The position numbers were made by a program, and so were the translations under genes. Shown piece by piece: positions 7,692 through 15,305 of a stretch of DNA of 35,248 nucleotides. The stretch comes from Clostridiales bacterium. Its GTDB lineage: Bacteria > Bacillota > Clostridia > Saccharofermentanales > Saccharofermentanaceae. The notes below the pieces were generated by a model. It ran no database searches. It was not told where the DNA came from and worked only from the letters and a program-made list of their open reading frames with translations. Each line of letters begins with the position of its first letter. The first letter of the stretch is position 1. Where the stretch lies: positions 1 through 35,248 of the forward strand of contig JAFXPN010000012.1 of NCBI GenBank assembly GCA_017527865.1, written 5' to 3'.

Positions 7692-7735
7692 TGTCCTTTT
7701 ATTCGGCCTCATCCTTAAGCCGAACGTGCTATATT
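7692..7735 (+). promoter_or_regulatory. TGTCCT-box extended -10 promoter (module copy B)
   Basis: TGTCCTTTTATT (7692-7703), CCTCAT at the -35 position (7707-7712) and TGcTATATT (7727-7735) repeat the 389-432 promoter with identical spacing. TTCGGC/GCCGAA (7702-7707 and 7719-7724) forms an extra inverted repeat between the elements. Unlike copy A, no riboswitch follows; the gene starts 25 bases after the -10. Confidence 0.7.
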
Positions 7736-7759
7736 CTAATTGAATGGGAGGATATAAAA

Positions 7760-9067
7760 ATGATCGGAGCAATTATCGGAGACATCGTAGGAAGCAGATT
7801 CGAGTTTGACGCAGGAGAGAAGAGCAGGGAGTTCGAGCTTTTCGCTAAGGGGTGCTCGTTCACGGACGATACCGTTATGACAATCGCGGTGGCGGAAGCA
7901 CTCATGAATGCAGGAAAGGAAGCGGACGAGAAGACTGTTAAGGCGGAGCTCATCAGGTCCATGAAGAAGTGGGGACAGGCGTATCCGAATGCAGGGTACG
8001 GCGCGAGGTTCATCCATTGGGTGTTGTCCGATGACCCCAAGCCGTACGGAAGCTACGGCAACGGTTCCGGAATGAGAGTGTCGCCCGCAGGCTGGCTGTA
8101 TGACACGATCGAGCGTACGCGTGAGGTCGCGCGGTGGACGGCCGAGGTTACGCATAACCATCCGGAAGGCGTTAAGGGCGCGGAATCTGTTGCGGCCGCG
8201 ATCTTCATGGCGAGAAACGGAGCGTCCAAGGAAGAGATTAAGCAGTATATCGTTGACGAGTTCGGATATGACTTGACTCGCACTCTCGATGAGATCCGTC
8301 CTTCTTATCACCATGTCGAAGATTGCATGAGGACCATGCCGGAAGCATTTACCTGTTTCCTTGAGGCGGAGTCTTATGAAGAGACATTGCGGAACGTCAT
8401 GTACATCGGCGGAGATACAGATACTCTGGCTGCCATTGCAGGCGCCGTCGCAGAGGCAATGTGGGGGATCCCGGTAAGGATCATCATCGATGCGCAGGAG
8501 TTTATACCCGATGATATCGATTCGGTGGTGCAAAGGTTTAACGGCATTGTGCACAGCACGGGCGACAAGACGGAGAATCCGTATAACAACAATCAGTTTA
8601 TCAAGACGGCGATCGACCGTGTGAATGAGACGAGACGCGGCGAGGATATGATAATGGTGCTTGACGTTCTTATGAAGAGAATGGATGAGAACGGTGAGGC
8701 GCCGACGCCGATGGTGGATGTGAATAATGTCATAACCGGACTTGATCCTGATAAGCTCGTTATGGGCAAGGATTTCACGATAGGAGAAGAAGTCCGGCTG
8801 CGCAAGGATACGGTAACCGACGGCGAGGGCAGGGAATGGTTCCCCCTGTTTACCGATGACGAGGAGCTTGATAAAAAGCCTATGAGCCCCATCCGTATGA
8901 ATGTGCCGATAAGGATCATCCTGGAGGACGGCCTTAACAGCGACCGGGTGGAAGGCGTAGTGATAAATCCGTTCGGTCAGCCCTTGCAGATACCGAAGGA
9001 CATCCTCAAGATAATGTTTGAGGTTTATAACAAGAAGAAGGTCAGGGGAGATGAACCGAGAGGATGA
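7760..9067 (+). CDS. ADP-ribosylglycohydrolase fused to an SseB-like domain
   Basis: 435 aa, GGGAGG nine bases before the ATG. Residues about 1-265 are an ADP-ribosylglycohydrolase (ARH/DraG family): MIGAIIGDIVGSRFE, the first metal-binding motif FTDDT (residues 34-38), a glycine/serine substrate loop (YGNGSGMRVSPAGW), and the second metal motif GGDTDTLAAIAGA near residue 217. These enzymes use two Mg ions to cleave ADP-ribose from proteins or small molecules. Residues about 290-430 are an SseB-like extension (WFPLFTDDEEL, EGVVINPFGQPLQI) paralogous to the riboswitch operon's first protein. The fusion, and its copy of that operon's promoter, suggest the SseB-like part marks a common partner or target. 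It is cytoplasmic, with no signal peptide. Confidence 0.9.
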   Translation: MIGAIIGDIVGSRFEFDAGEKSREFELFAKGCSFTDDTVMTIAVAEALMNAGKEADEKTVKAELIRSMKKWGQAYPNAGYGARFIHWVLSDDPKPYGSYGNGSGMRVSPAGWLYDTIERTREVARWTAEVTHNHPEGVKGAESVAAAIFMARNGASKEEIKQYIVDEFGYDLTRTLDEIRPSYHHVEDCMRTMPEAFTCFLEAESYEETLRNVMYIGGDTDTLAAIAGAVAEAMWGIPVRIIIDAQEFIPDDIDSVVQRFNGIVHSTGDKTENPYNNNQFIKTAIDRVNETRRGEDMIMVLDVLMKRMDENGEAPTPMVDVNNVITGLDPDKLVMGKDFTIGEEVRLRKDTVTDGEGREWFPLFTDDEELDKKPMSPIRMNVPIRIILEDGLNSDRVEGVVINPFGQPLQIPKDILKIMFEVYNKKKVRGDEPRG

Positions 9068-9070
9068 GCG

Positions 9071-9098
9071 GTCCCGGTGTAAACGCCGGGGCTTTTGT
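9071..9098 (+). terminator. Intrinsic terminator after the glycohydrolase fusion
   Basis: GTCCCGGTG pairs with CGCCGGGGC across a short loop (9071-9092, with wobble), followed by TTTTGTGTT. Confidence 0.75.
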
Positions 9099-9202
9099 GT
9101 TGCGGGAAGGCAGGTGGATGATCATTGCCTGCCATCCCTCGGATGCACGGGAGTTAATGTTTCCGTTTATTTTTTTCTCAGAAAATTAACGGTTACCTTA
9201 AC

Positions 9203-9231
9203 TTTTCACTCACTCGGGCTTACATTATAAT
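9203..9231 (+). promoter_or_regulatory. Promoter of the exonuclease gene
   Basis: TTTTCA (9203-9208), a 17-bp spacer and a perfect TATAAT (9226-9231). Transcription would start near 9238, giving a leader of only about ten bases that still contains an AAGGTGG ribosome site. Confidence 0.55.
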
Positions 9232-9247
9232 AATCAAGGTGGCGATC

Positions 9248-9919
9248 ATGAAAGAAAGTAAGATGTTTGTCGGGTATTTGCGCGATTATGTGCTTTTCGA
9301 TATCGAGACTACGGGGCTGTCGCCCGAGACCGATGCCGTGATCGAGCTGTCTGCCCTGCGTGTGAGGGGCGGGGAGGTCGCGGAAGAGTTCTCGTCGCTT
9401 GTTAATCCCGGGGTGCACATTCCGTATTTTGCGAGCGAGATCAACGGGATCACGGATGACATGGTGAAGGATGCACCGCGGATGAAGCAGGTGCTGAAGT
9501 CGTTCACGGATTTCGCAGCCGACGACGTCCTCGTCGGGCACAACATCAGGAGATTCGACCTGCCGTTCATACAGCGCGACATGCAGAACTTCTTCGGCAA
9601 GCCGCTTGCTAACGACTATGTCGACACACTCGTCGTCGCGAAAAGATATCTGCCCGACCTCGAGAGCCGCTCGCTGGAATCACTGTCTTACTATTATCAT
9701 GTGTCTTATGCCGGCGCGCACCGTGCCCTGGCGGATTGTTATATAAACAAAAAGATCTACGATCACCTGGGTGAGGAGATCGCGAACCCGTCGGAGGCGG
9801 TTAAGAAACTCAAGGTCTGTCCAAAGTGCGGCAACCTGATGAAGCGGAGGAACGGGAAGTTTGGCGAGTTCTGGGGCTGCAAGAGTTACCCGGACTGCAA
9901 GTATACAGAGGACTGCTAG
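9248..9919 (+). CDS. DnaQ-family 3'-5' exonuclease with C-terminal zinc ribbon
   Basis: 223 aa from ATG 9248; a GTG at 9239 is in frame, but it lies inside the AAGGTGG ribosome site, so the ATG is preferred. Residues about 10-170 carry the DEDDh exonuclease motifs: FDIETTG (Exo I), GHNIRRFDLPF (Exo II) and HRALADC (Exo III, with the catalytic His and Asp). Such proteins remove nucleotides from 3' ends, as in the DNA polymerase III proofreading subunit. The last 35 residues are a topoisomerase-type four-cysteine zinc ribbon (CPKCG, then about 18 residues, then CKSYPDC, ending TEDC). The short stand-alone form suggests a DNA-repair or RNA-turnover nuclease rather than the replicative proofreader. 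Confidence 0.88.
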   Translation: MKESKMFVGYLRDYVLFDIETTGLSPETDAVIELSALRVRGGEVAEEFSSLVNPGVHIPYFASEINGITDDMVKDAPRMKQVLKSFTDFAADDVLVGHNIRRFDLPFIQRDMQNFFGKPLANDYVDTLVVAKRYLPDLESRSLESLSYYYHVSYAGAHRALADCYINKKIYDHLGEEIANPSEAVKKLKVCPKCGNLMKRRNGKFGEFWGCKSYPDCKYTEDC

Positions 9920-9930
9920 GGGGTAAGAAT

Positions 9931-10401
9931 ATGAAAATTGCGAATCTGGTTATTACTATCATTTCTTCGCTTGTCATGCTGGCGGCGGATTTTTTTATCT
10001 TCAGTTTCTCGTTTCTGGGTTCTATGGTGGGTGTGTTCGTTTACGGCTTCTCGAATGCGGATCACGATGTCATCCACTCGATGTTCGGAATGCTCGGCCT
10101 GTCGCTGTTCATAGCCGTAGTCGCGATCGCTTCGCTTGCGCTCGGCATCGCCGCCTTCGTGAAGCCGCATATAGCCAGAGCCAGGGCGAAGACCTACGGG
10201 ATCCTCAGCGGGATTGCCTGCGGTATCACGCTTATCGCCAACATCTGCGCGATCCCGGTCGCTCTCTGGGTCAGTGATTCCATCGGCGGAGCGGAGTTTT
10301 ATATTGCATGGCCGATAGCAGGCTTCGCTCTCCTGGTTCCGATGGTCATATTGTCGATCGCGTCTGCCGTTAAGCTGAGTAAACAGCAGAAGGCCCTTTA
10401 A
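9931..10401 (+). CDS. Small membrane protein of unknown function (about 4 TM)
   Basis: 156 aa from ATG 9931, 11 bases after the exonuclease stop. The frame is open further upstream, but that part overlaps the exonuclease, and GGGGGTAAG precedes this ATG. Four hydrophobic segments are visible: residues about 5-38, 50-75, 90-115 and 123-147. The C-terminus is lysine-rich (KLSKQQKAL), suggesting a cytoplasmic end. It resembles the generic small DUF-type membrane proteins of Clostridia; I do not recognise a specific family. Its stop codon abuts the first unit of the 62-bp palindromic repeat array. Confidence 0.72.
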   Translation: MKIANLVITIISSLVMLAADFFIFSFSFLGSMVGVFVYGFSNADHDVIHSMFGMLGLSLFIAVVAIASLALGIAAFVKPHIARARAKTYGILSGIACGITLIANICAIPVALWVSDSIGGAEFYIAWPIAGFALLVPMVILSIASAVKLSKQQKAL

Positions 10402-10578
10402 ATTCTGCAATCGTCTCTTTGAAATCACCAAAAGTGAAGAGCTCAGTGAAGAATTCGGGCCTAATTCTGCAATCGTCTCTTCAGAATTAACAAAAGTGAA
10501 GAGACATGTGTAGAATTACGGGCTAATTCTGCAACACGCTCTTCGTTTTAGCGAAAAGTGAAGAGCTCAGTGCAGAAT
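10402..10578 (+). repeat. Three tandem 62-bp palindromic units
   Basis: Units begin at 10402, 10464 and 10526, a period of exactly 62 bp. Each has outer arms ATTCTGCA and (T)GnAGAAT and inner arms CTCTT and AAGAG, with a conserved AAAAGTGAAGAG block. The third copy has perfect outer arms (ATTCTGCA 10526-10533, TGCAGAAT 10571-10578) and CTCTTC/GAAGAG inside. The variable loops differ while the arms are kept, as expected for a folded RNA or a REP-like element. It fills half of the 341-bp gap before the TetR gene and may also terminate the upstream transcript. Confidence 0.85.
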
Positions 10579-10632
10579 CTTTTCAATTGAATCGCGCGTG
10601 TAACCGGAAATTACCCTTATCTGTCAAGAAAA

Positions 10633-10647
10633 CCGACTTGTAGTCGA
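10633..10647 (+). promoter_or_regulatory. TetR-type operator O1
   Basis: CCGACT-TGT-AGTCGA, an almost perfect dyad lying 7 bp upstream of the -35. It is itself nested in a 9-bp inverted repeat, CTGTCAAGA (10621-10629) with TCTTGACAG (10653-10661). The half-site matches O2, so both are probably bound by the adjacent regulator. Confidence 0.7.
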
Positions 10648-10654
10648 AAAACTC

Positions 10655-10683
10655 TTGACAGTGTATTAAAGTCGCGTTATCAT
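10655..10683 (+). promoter_or_regulatory. Sigma-A promoter of the TetR-CPBP-MFS operon
   Basis: A perfect TTGACA (10655-10660), a 17-bp spacer and TATCAT (10678-10683). It is the best consensus -35 on the plus strand of the window. Transcription would start inside operator O2. Confidence 0.85.
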
Positions 10684-10687
10684 AAAA

Positions 10688-10702
10688 CCGACTGATAGTC
10701 GG
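10688..10702 (+). promoter_or_regulatory. TetR-type operator O2
   Basis: A perfect dyad, CCGACT-GAT-AGTCGG, over the expected transcription start. Placed with O1 on either side of the promoter, it implies autorepression by the TetR protein that follows. Confidence 0.8.
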
Positions 10703-10742
10703 AAACAAAAGAAACGTAAGTGAATAACAAGGAGACCATCGG

Positions 10743-11333
10743 ATGAGAAAAGGGGAGAAGAGAAAACAGGAACTTCTTCAGATCGCCTACAGGATGTTCA
10801 TAACCCGCGGATATGAGAACACGAGTGTGGATGAGATCATCGAAGAAGCCGGAATTGCAAAAGGAACTTACTATTATCATTTCCCGAGCAAGGAACAGAC
10901 TCTCGAGCAAGTCATCGATATGATGCTCGATGCCCAGGAAGAACATGCAAGAGCGGTCATGGCAGCTGACATGCCGATACCGCAGAAGGTCGTCGGGGTT
11001 ATCGCTTCGTTCAGGCCTGATGCGAGTGAGACGACGATAACCGATGCGCTGCACGCGCCCGAGAATATCGTGATGCATGATAAGACCGAACGTAAGCTGA
11101 GAGAGAGGATCGTTCCCATTATCTCGGAACTGGTGGAACAGGGGATCGAAGAAGGCATATTCAACTGCAAGGATATACCCGAGAGGGTGAAGATCATCAT
11201 AATCCTTGCAAGTGAGCTTTTCGATGCGGAAGGGTTTACGCAGACGGATGTAAAGGTATTCGTAGACGTGATAGAGAGCATCCTGGGCGCGAAGCCGGGG
11301 ACGATGGCATTCATAACACAGCTGATCGGATAA
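10743..11333 (+). CDS. TetR/AcrR-family repressor
   Basis: 196 aa with AAGGAG nine bases upstream. Residues about 8-55 are the TetR helix-turn-helix: LLQIAYRMFITRGYENTSVDEIIEEAGIAKG is split between helices 1-3, and GTYYYHFPSKEQ is the signature end of the DNA-recognition region. The rest (60-196) is the helical ligand-binding domain, which has no recognisable subtype. It is the first gene of an operon with a CPBP protease and an MFS exporter and sits behind two matching operators, so it most likely represses its own operon until a ligand, perhaps a toxic compound, binds. Confidence 0.92.
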   Translation: MRKGEKRKQELLQIAYRMFITRGYENTSVDEIIEEAGIAKGTYYYHFPSKEQTLEQVIDMMLDAQEEHARAVMAADMPIPQKVVGVIASFRPDASETTITDALHAPENIVMHDKTERKLRERIVPIISELVEQGIEEGIFNCKDIPERVKIIIILASELFDAEGFTQTDVKVFVDVIESILGAKPGTMAFITQLIG

Positions 11334-11343
11334 GGAGGTCATT

Positions 11344-12222
11344 ATGGAACACTATACATATAAGCCCGTCAGATTTTACGTGACAGTATTTGCACTTACA
11401 TGGGGATTCTGGATACTGGCGCTCATTTTTAAGAACGAGCCGCCGATGTTTGTCTTCATGCTGCTGGGACTCATCGCACCCGCTGCGACCGCAGTTTTCA
11501 CGGTGCTTACATCAGGCAATAAGATGCTCAAGGAAGACTTGAAGCGCAAGATCATAGGATGCTACCGCGTTAAGCCGCTCTACCTGATCCTCTCGGTCTT
11601 GATCTTCGGTGCGGGAGTCGCGGCGTCCATAGGCATCTCAGTTCTTCTGGGAGGTTCGCCCGAACAGTTCTCATTCACGGATGATTTCTCGTTCTCGATA
11701 GCGGGCACGCCGGCGCTCCTTACGATATTCCTGGCATCAGTGATCGAGGAGTTAGGATGGCGCGGATACGGTGAGGATGCAGTCGGACAGTATAACACCT
11801 GGTTCAAGGAATCGTTTATCTTCGCGGCCATCTGGGCATGCTGGCACATACCGCTCTTCTGGATCCCGGGCACATACCACAACGGATTGAAGGAGCTTGG
11901 GCTGATCTATGTCCTGAACTTCATGGTGAGCACGCTGCCGATCGACTTTATCCAGACGTGGCTCTACGTTAAGAACAGAAGGAGCATGCTGGCAACTGTC
12001 TTCTTCCATCTGTTCATCAACTTCTTCCAGGAGAAGATCGCGATGACGCCCGAGACCAAGTGCATAGAGACGGTCGTATTTATGGTGATCGCAGCGGTGC
12101 TCGTCATCTGCAACAGGAAGTTGTTCTTTGATACCGATCACATCGGCAGGCTCCTCGAAAAGCAGCTCGAAGATGACGGTCTGACAGGCGCAGAGGGGTT
12201 AAGTTATGAGTTCAAGGTTTAA
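11344..12222 (+). CDS. CPBP-family intramembrane metalloprotease (Abi/CAAX-type)
   Basis: 292 aa, AAGGAGG just upstream, 10 bases after the TetR stop. About seven hydrophobic segments are present. The family's catalytic motifs are visible: EELGWRG (EExxxR, residues 135-140), HIPLF (HxxxF, His168 and Phe172) and a further His near residue 222 in FFHLFIN. CPBP proteins are membrane glutamic-type proteases or prenyl-protein-processing relatives; in Gram-positives they often serve in bacteriocin self-immunity. Its position between a TetR regulator and an exporter fits a defence or resistance role, but the substrate is unknown. It overlaps the MFS gene by 17 bases. Confidence 0.9.
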   Translation: MEHYTYKPVRFYVTVFALTWGFWILALIFKNEPPMFVFMLLGLIAPAATAVFTVLTSGNKMLKEDLKRKIIGCYRVKPLYLILSVLIFGAGVAASIGISVLLGGSPEQFSFTDDFSFSIAGTPALLTIFLASVIEELGWRGYGEDAVGQYNTWFKESFIFAAIWACWHIPLFWIPGTYHNGLKELGLIYVLNFMVSTLPIDFIQTWLYVKNRRSMLATVFFHLFINFFQEKIAMTPETKCIETVVFMVIAAVLVICNRKLFFDTDHIGRLLEKQLEDDGLTGAEGLSYEFKV

Positions 12223-13444
12223 GAAATTCCTGCTGCTTTGGTCGGGTGAACTGGTTTCCTCGATCGGCGGCGGACTTACGAGCTTCGGTCTCGGAGTCTA
12301 TATATTTGATCAGACGGGGAGCGCGGCAGGCATGGCTTTGGTCACACTGCTCGGATTCCTGCCGACGCTGGTGCTGGGTGTGCCGGCGGGAGTGCTTGCC
12401 GACCGCTACGACAGACGTCTGCTCATGATGATAGGTGACGGCTGTTCGGCTCTCGGCATCATCTACATACTGATCGCCATGCTGCGAGGTGAAGCGAGCC
12501 TGGCGCAGATATGCGTCGGCGTGTTCATAAGCGCTGTGTTCTCGGCGCTCCTTGAACCGTCTTATAAGGCGACGATCACCGATATCCTGAATAAAGAGGA
12601 ATTTTCCAAAGCGAGCGGCCTGGTGTCGCTCGCAGGCAGCGCGAGATATCTTTTCTCACCCGTGCTGGCAGGACTTCTGCTGACTGTAAGCGATGTTAAG
12701 CTGCTCCTTATCATCGACATTTGCACATTCGTGCTGACGGTCATAAGCGCGGCTGTTGTAAGACGCGGGACTCCGACCAATGCGACCGAGGACCGCACGC
12801 CGTTCCTCGCAAGCCTTAAGGAAGGCCGGCAGGTCATTACGGGAAACCGCGGCATACTTGCCCTCGTGATCGTCTCGTCTCTGATCACGTTGTTCATGGG
12901 AATGTTTCAGATCCTTGCTGAGCCGCTCGTGTTATCCATCGCAGATGCTAAGACGCTCGGAATCGCCGAGACAGTATGCGCGAGCGGTATGCTCGTCACG
13001 GCGATAATACTAGGCTTCCGCGGTATTAAGCGGGGTTTTGCAATGACCATGGCTGTCTCGCTTGTATTAGCCGGTGTGTTTATGTTCGGATTCGGGTTGT
13101 TTACCCTCATCCCGGTGATGTGTGTCTTCGGATTCTGCTTCTTCGGAACGCTGCCTGTGGCGAACAACTGCCTCGATTACCTGATGAGGACGAATATCCC
13201 CGAACAGATCCAGGGCAGGGCGTGGGGACTCATCGGATTCCTGACACAGATAGGTTATGTGGTCGCCTATGCGGTGTCCGGTGTGGCTGCTGATGCGCTG
13301 GGCCGCATGACCGGCGGTGGAGTCGGCCACGGATCTGCTCTTGTCATTCGTATATCCGGGATCCTGCTTGCCGTCATCGCGCTCGGTCTGATCCCGATCA
13401 GAAGCATCCGTAATCTTGAGGAGGATCCGGTTCCTGTCGGCTGA
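12206..13444 (+). CDS. MFS transporter (macrolide-efflux-like drug exporter)
   Basis: 412 aa with about 12 membrane segments. The N-terminal FLLLWSGELVSSIGGGLTSF and the loop GVLADRYDRRLLMMIGD (motif A, between helices 2 and 3) match the MFS subfamily that includes MefA-like and enterobactin-exporter-like proteins. GGGVGHGSALVIRISG near the end is typical of this subgroup. It is predicted to export a small hydrophobic compound by proton antiport. It starts inside the end of the CPBP gene, with AGGGG in front, so the two are translationally coupled and share the TetR control upstream. Confidence 0.9.
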   Translation: MSSRFKKFLLLWSGELVSSIGGGLTSFGLGVYIFDQTGSAAGMALVTLLGFLPTLVLGVPAGVLADRYDRRLLMMIGDGCSALGIIYILIAMLRGEASLAQICVGVFISAVFSALLEPSYKATITDILNKEEFSKASGLVSLAGSARYLFSPVLAGLLLTVSDVKLLLIIDICTFVLTVISAAVVRRGTPTNATEDRTPFLASLKEGRQVITGNRGILALVIVSSLITLFMGMFQILAEPLVLSIADAKTLGIAETVCASGMLVTAIILGFRGIKRGFAMTMAVSLVLAGVFMFGFGLFTLIPVMCVFGFCFFGTLPVANNCLDYLMRTNIPEQIQGRAWGLIGFLTQIGYVVAYAVSGVAADALGRMTGGGVGHGSALVIRISGILLAVIALGLIPIRSIRNLEEDPVPVG

Positions 13445-13490
13445 CATATTCGCGGCGGGTGTGGTAGTATAAGCACAGCTTTTCGAAAAG
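13441..13490 (+). promoter_or_regulatory. Promoter region of the 5'-nucleotidase with palindrome at the ribosome site
   Basis: CTGACA (13441-13446), an 18-bp spacer and TAGTAT (13465-13470) form a plausible promoter. A 12-bp palindrome, CTTTTCGAAAAG (13479-13490), lies in the leader and overlaps the AAAAGGGTG ribosome site, so it could modulate translation or bind a regulator. Confidence 0.45.
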
Positions 13491-13499
13491 GGTGTTTTT

Positions 13500-15293
13500 A
13501 TGAAGATAAGGAAGATATCAGCGGCTGTTACGGCGGTCGCATGTTTGTGGGCGTGCGCATCGTGCTTTGCCGATAACCTGTGGGAACCGGATGCTTCGGG
13601 GGAGAATGTTGACAATATCGAGATCTCCCTGCCGGATATGACGGAAGAGACGGAGCCTGCGGAGGAGACCGAGGAGACGGAAGTGACGGAGGCTGTGCCC
13701 GAACAGGCCGAGCCTAACGGCGAGACGTATATACTTTTCACGAGCGATGTACACTGCGGTGTTGATACGGGCTTCGGTTATGCGGGGCTTGATCAGATCC
13801 GCGATGAGCTTGAAGCTTCGGGATACCGTGTGATCCTGGTCGATGACGGTGATTTCGTTCAGGGCGCACCGATCGGAGCTGTTACGCAGGGGTCGGCAAT
13901 AATAGATATCATGAATGAAGTCGGTTATGATGTCGTCGTTCCCGGAAACCATGAGTTTGATTACGGCATAGACAGATTCTTCGAACTCGTTGAGATGTCG
14001 GACTTCGAGTATATTTCGTGCAATTTCACTCATGAGGATGAGCTCGTATTCGCGCCTTACACTATCATCAGTGACGGAGATCTTGATATCGCTTTTGTAG
14101 GAGTCACGACGCCGATGACCATATCAACGGCGGATCCTACGGTATTCCGGGATGAAGACGGTGAATTTGTCTACGGCTTCATGGAAGATGATACAGGCGA
14201 AGAGCTCTATGAGGCAGTGCAGAATGCCGTTGATGAGGCGCGGGAAGAGGGTGCGGATCTTGTTTATCTCATCGCGCATCTTGGGAATCAGGATTTCTGT
14301 TCACCGTGGACTTATGCGGATGTATTAAGTCATACAACGGGCATCGATGTCTGTCTTGACGGTCACAGTCATGATACCGATCAGGTTGTCATGCAGAACG
14401 CGGACGGGCAGGATGTCACGAGAAGCGCCGTCGGTTACAGGATGGACTGCATCGGTTACAGTCACATAGGAGCAGACGGTACGGTGATCGGGACCGGTAT
14501 ATGGAGCTGGCCCAATGAGGATAGCGCTCCCGATCTTCTTAATATCACAAATGATATCAGTGGATATATCGATCAGGAGACGGCTTCGTTTAACGAGATG
14601 CTGGGTGAGGTCATCGGTACATCATCGGTAGATCTGACGATATATGATCCGGAGCAGGTCGATGAATCATATAATCCGGTGCGTGCGGTAAGAACGAGGG
14701 AGACCAACCTCGGGGACTTCTGCGCCGATGCCATGAGAGATCAGAGCGGAGCGGATATCGCCATAATCGGAGGCGGATCCATACGCACCGATCTTCCCGC
14801 TGGAGATATTACATACGGCGACCTCATGAGTGTATTCCCGTTCGGGAATAATCTGCTCCTGATAGAGATGACGGGTCAGCAGATTCTTGATGCCCTTGAA
14901 TGGAGCGCCAGAGCCGTTCCCGGGGAGGTCGGCGGTTTCCTTCAGGTGGCCGGTCTGACATATGAGATCGATGTTTCCGTGGAATCCGGATGTATAGCCG
15001 ATGATGATGGCTTCTTCGTCGACGTGGAAGGTGACAGAAGAGTCGGCAATGTCATGATCGGCGATGAGCCGATAGACGCGGATGCCGTATATACAGTCTG
15101 CTTACAGCAGTTTCTTTATGATAAGGGTGACGGATTCACGATGTTCGCTGACTGCAATGTGCTGAACAGCAATATCATGATCGATCTTCAGGCGCTGATC
15201 AATTATATTACCGATACGCTCGGCGGGCAGATCGGCGACGAGTATTCCGATCCATACGGACAGGGAAGGATCGTGATCAGCGATGGTGTCTGA
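13500..15293 (+). CDS. UshA-like secreted 5'-nucleotidase / 2',3'-cyclic phosphodiesterase
   Basis: 597 aa. The N-terminus is a signal peptide (MKIRKISAAVTAVACLWACASC), with Cys22 or a nearby Cys possibly lipidated. A Glu/Thr-rich linker (residues 40-75) comes next. The metallophosphatase domain shows SDVHCG (Asp83, His85), DDGDFVQG, PGNHEFDYG near residue 150, IAHLGNQ and DGHSHD, all metal ligands in place. The C-terminal 5'-nucleotidase domain has NLGDFCADAM, GGGSIRTDLPAGDITYGDL and FPFGNNLLLIEMTG for nucleotide stacking. It hydrolyses extracellular nucleotides to nucleosides and phosphate. It ends 12 bases from the convergent AraC gene. Confidence 0.93.
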   Translation: MKIRKISAAVTAVACLWACASCFADNLWEPDASGENVDNIEISLPDMTEETEPAEETEETEVTEAVPEQAEPNGETYILFTSDVHCGVDTGFGYAGLDQIRDELEASGYRVILVDDGDFVQGAPIGAVTQGSAIIDIMNEVGYDVVVPGNHEFDYGIDRFFELVEMSDFEYISCNFTHEDELVFAPYTIISDGDLDIAFVGVTTPMTISTADPTVFRDEDGEFVYGFMEDDTGEELYEAVQNAVDEAREEGADLVYLIAHLGNQDFCSPWTYADVLSHTTGIDVCLDGHSHDTDQVVMQNADGQDVTRSAVGYRMDCIGYSHIGADGTVIGTGIWSWPNEDSAPDLLNITNDISGYIDQETASFNEMLGEVIGTSSVDLTIYDPEQVDESYNPVRAVRTRETNLGDFCADAMRDQSGADIAIIGGGSIRTDLPAGDITYGDLMSVFPFGNNLLLIEMTGQQILDALEWSARAVPGEVGGFLQVAGLTYEIDVSVESGCIADDDGFFVDVEGDRRVGNVMIGDEPIDADAVYTVCLQQFLYDKGDGFTMFADCNVLNSNIMIDLQALINYITDTLGGQIGDEYSDPYGQGRIVISDGV

Positions 15294-15305
15294 AGGAGGC
15301 GATCC

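Noticed and set aside
9239..9247. GTG start for the exonuclease three codons upstream
   Set aside because: The GTG is inside the AAGGTGG ribosome site that serves the ATG at 9248.
10402..10578. CRISPR array
   Set aside because: Units are adjacent with no unique spacers, the period is too long for a repeat, and no cas gene is nearby.
10598..10627. Divergent minus-strand promoter using the TTGACA in the left arm of the CTGTCAAGA repeat
   Set aside because: The -10 position reads GTTACA and no minus-strand gene lies to the left; the arm is better explained as part of the operator dyad.
15294..15305. Shared terminator between the convergent nucleotidase and AraC genes
   Set aside because: AAGGAGGCGATCCTT can form only a 5-bp stem and has no T run on either side.
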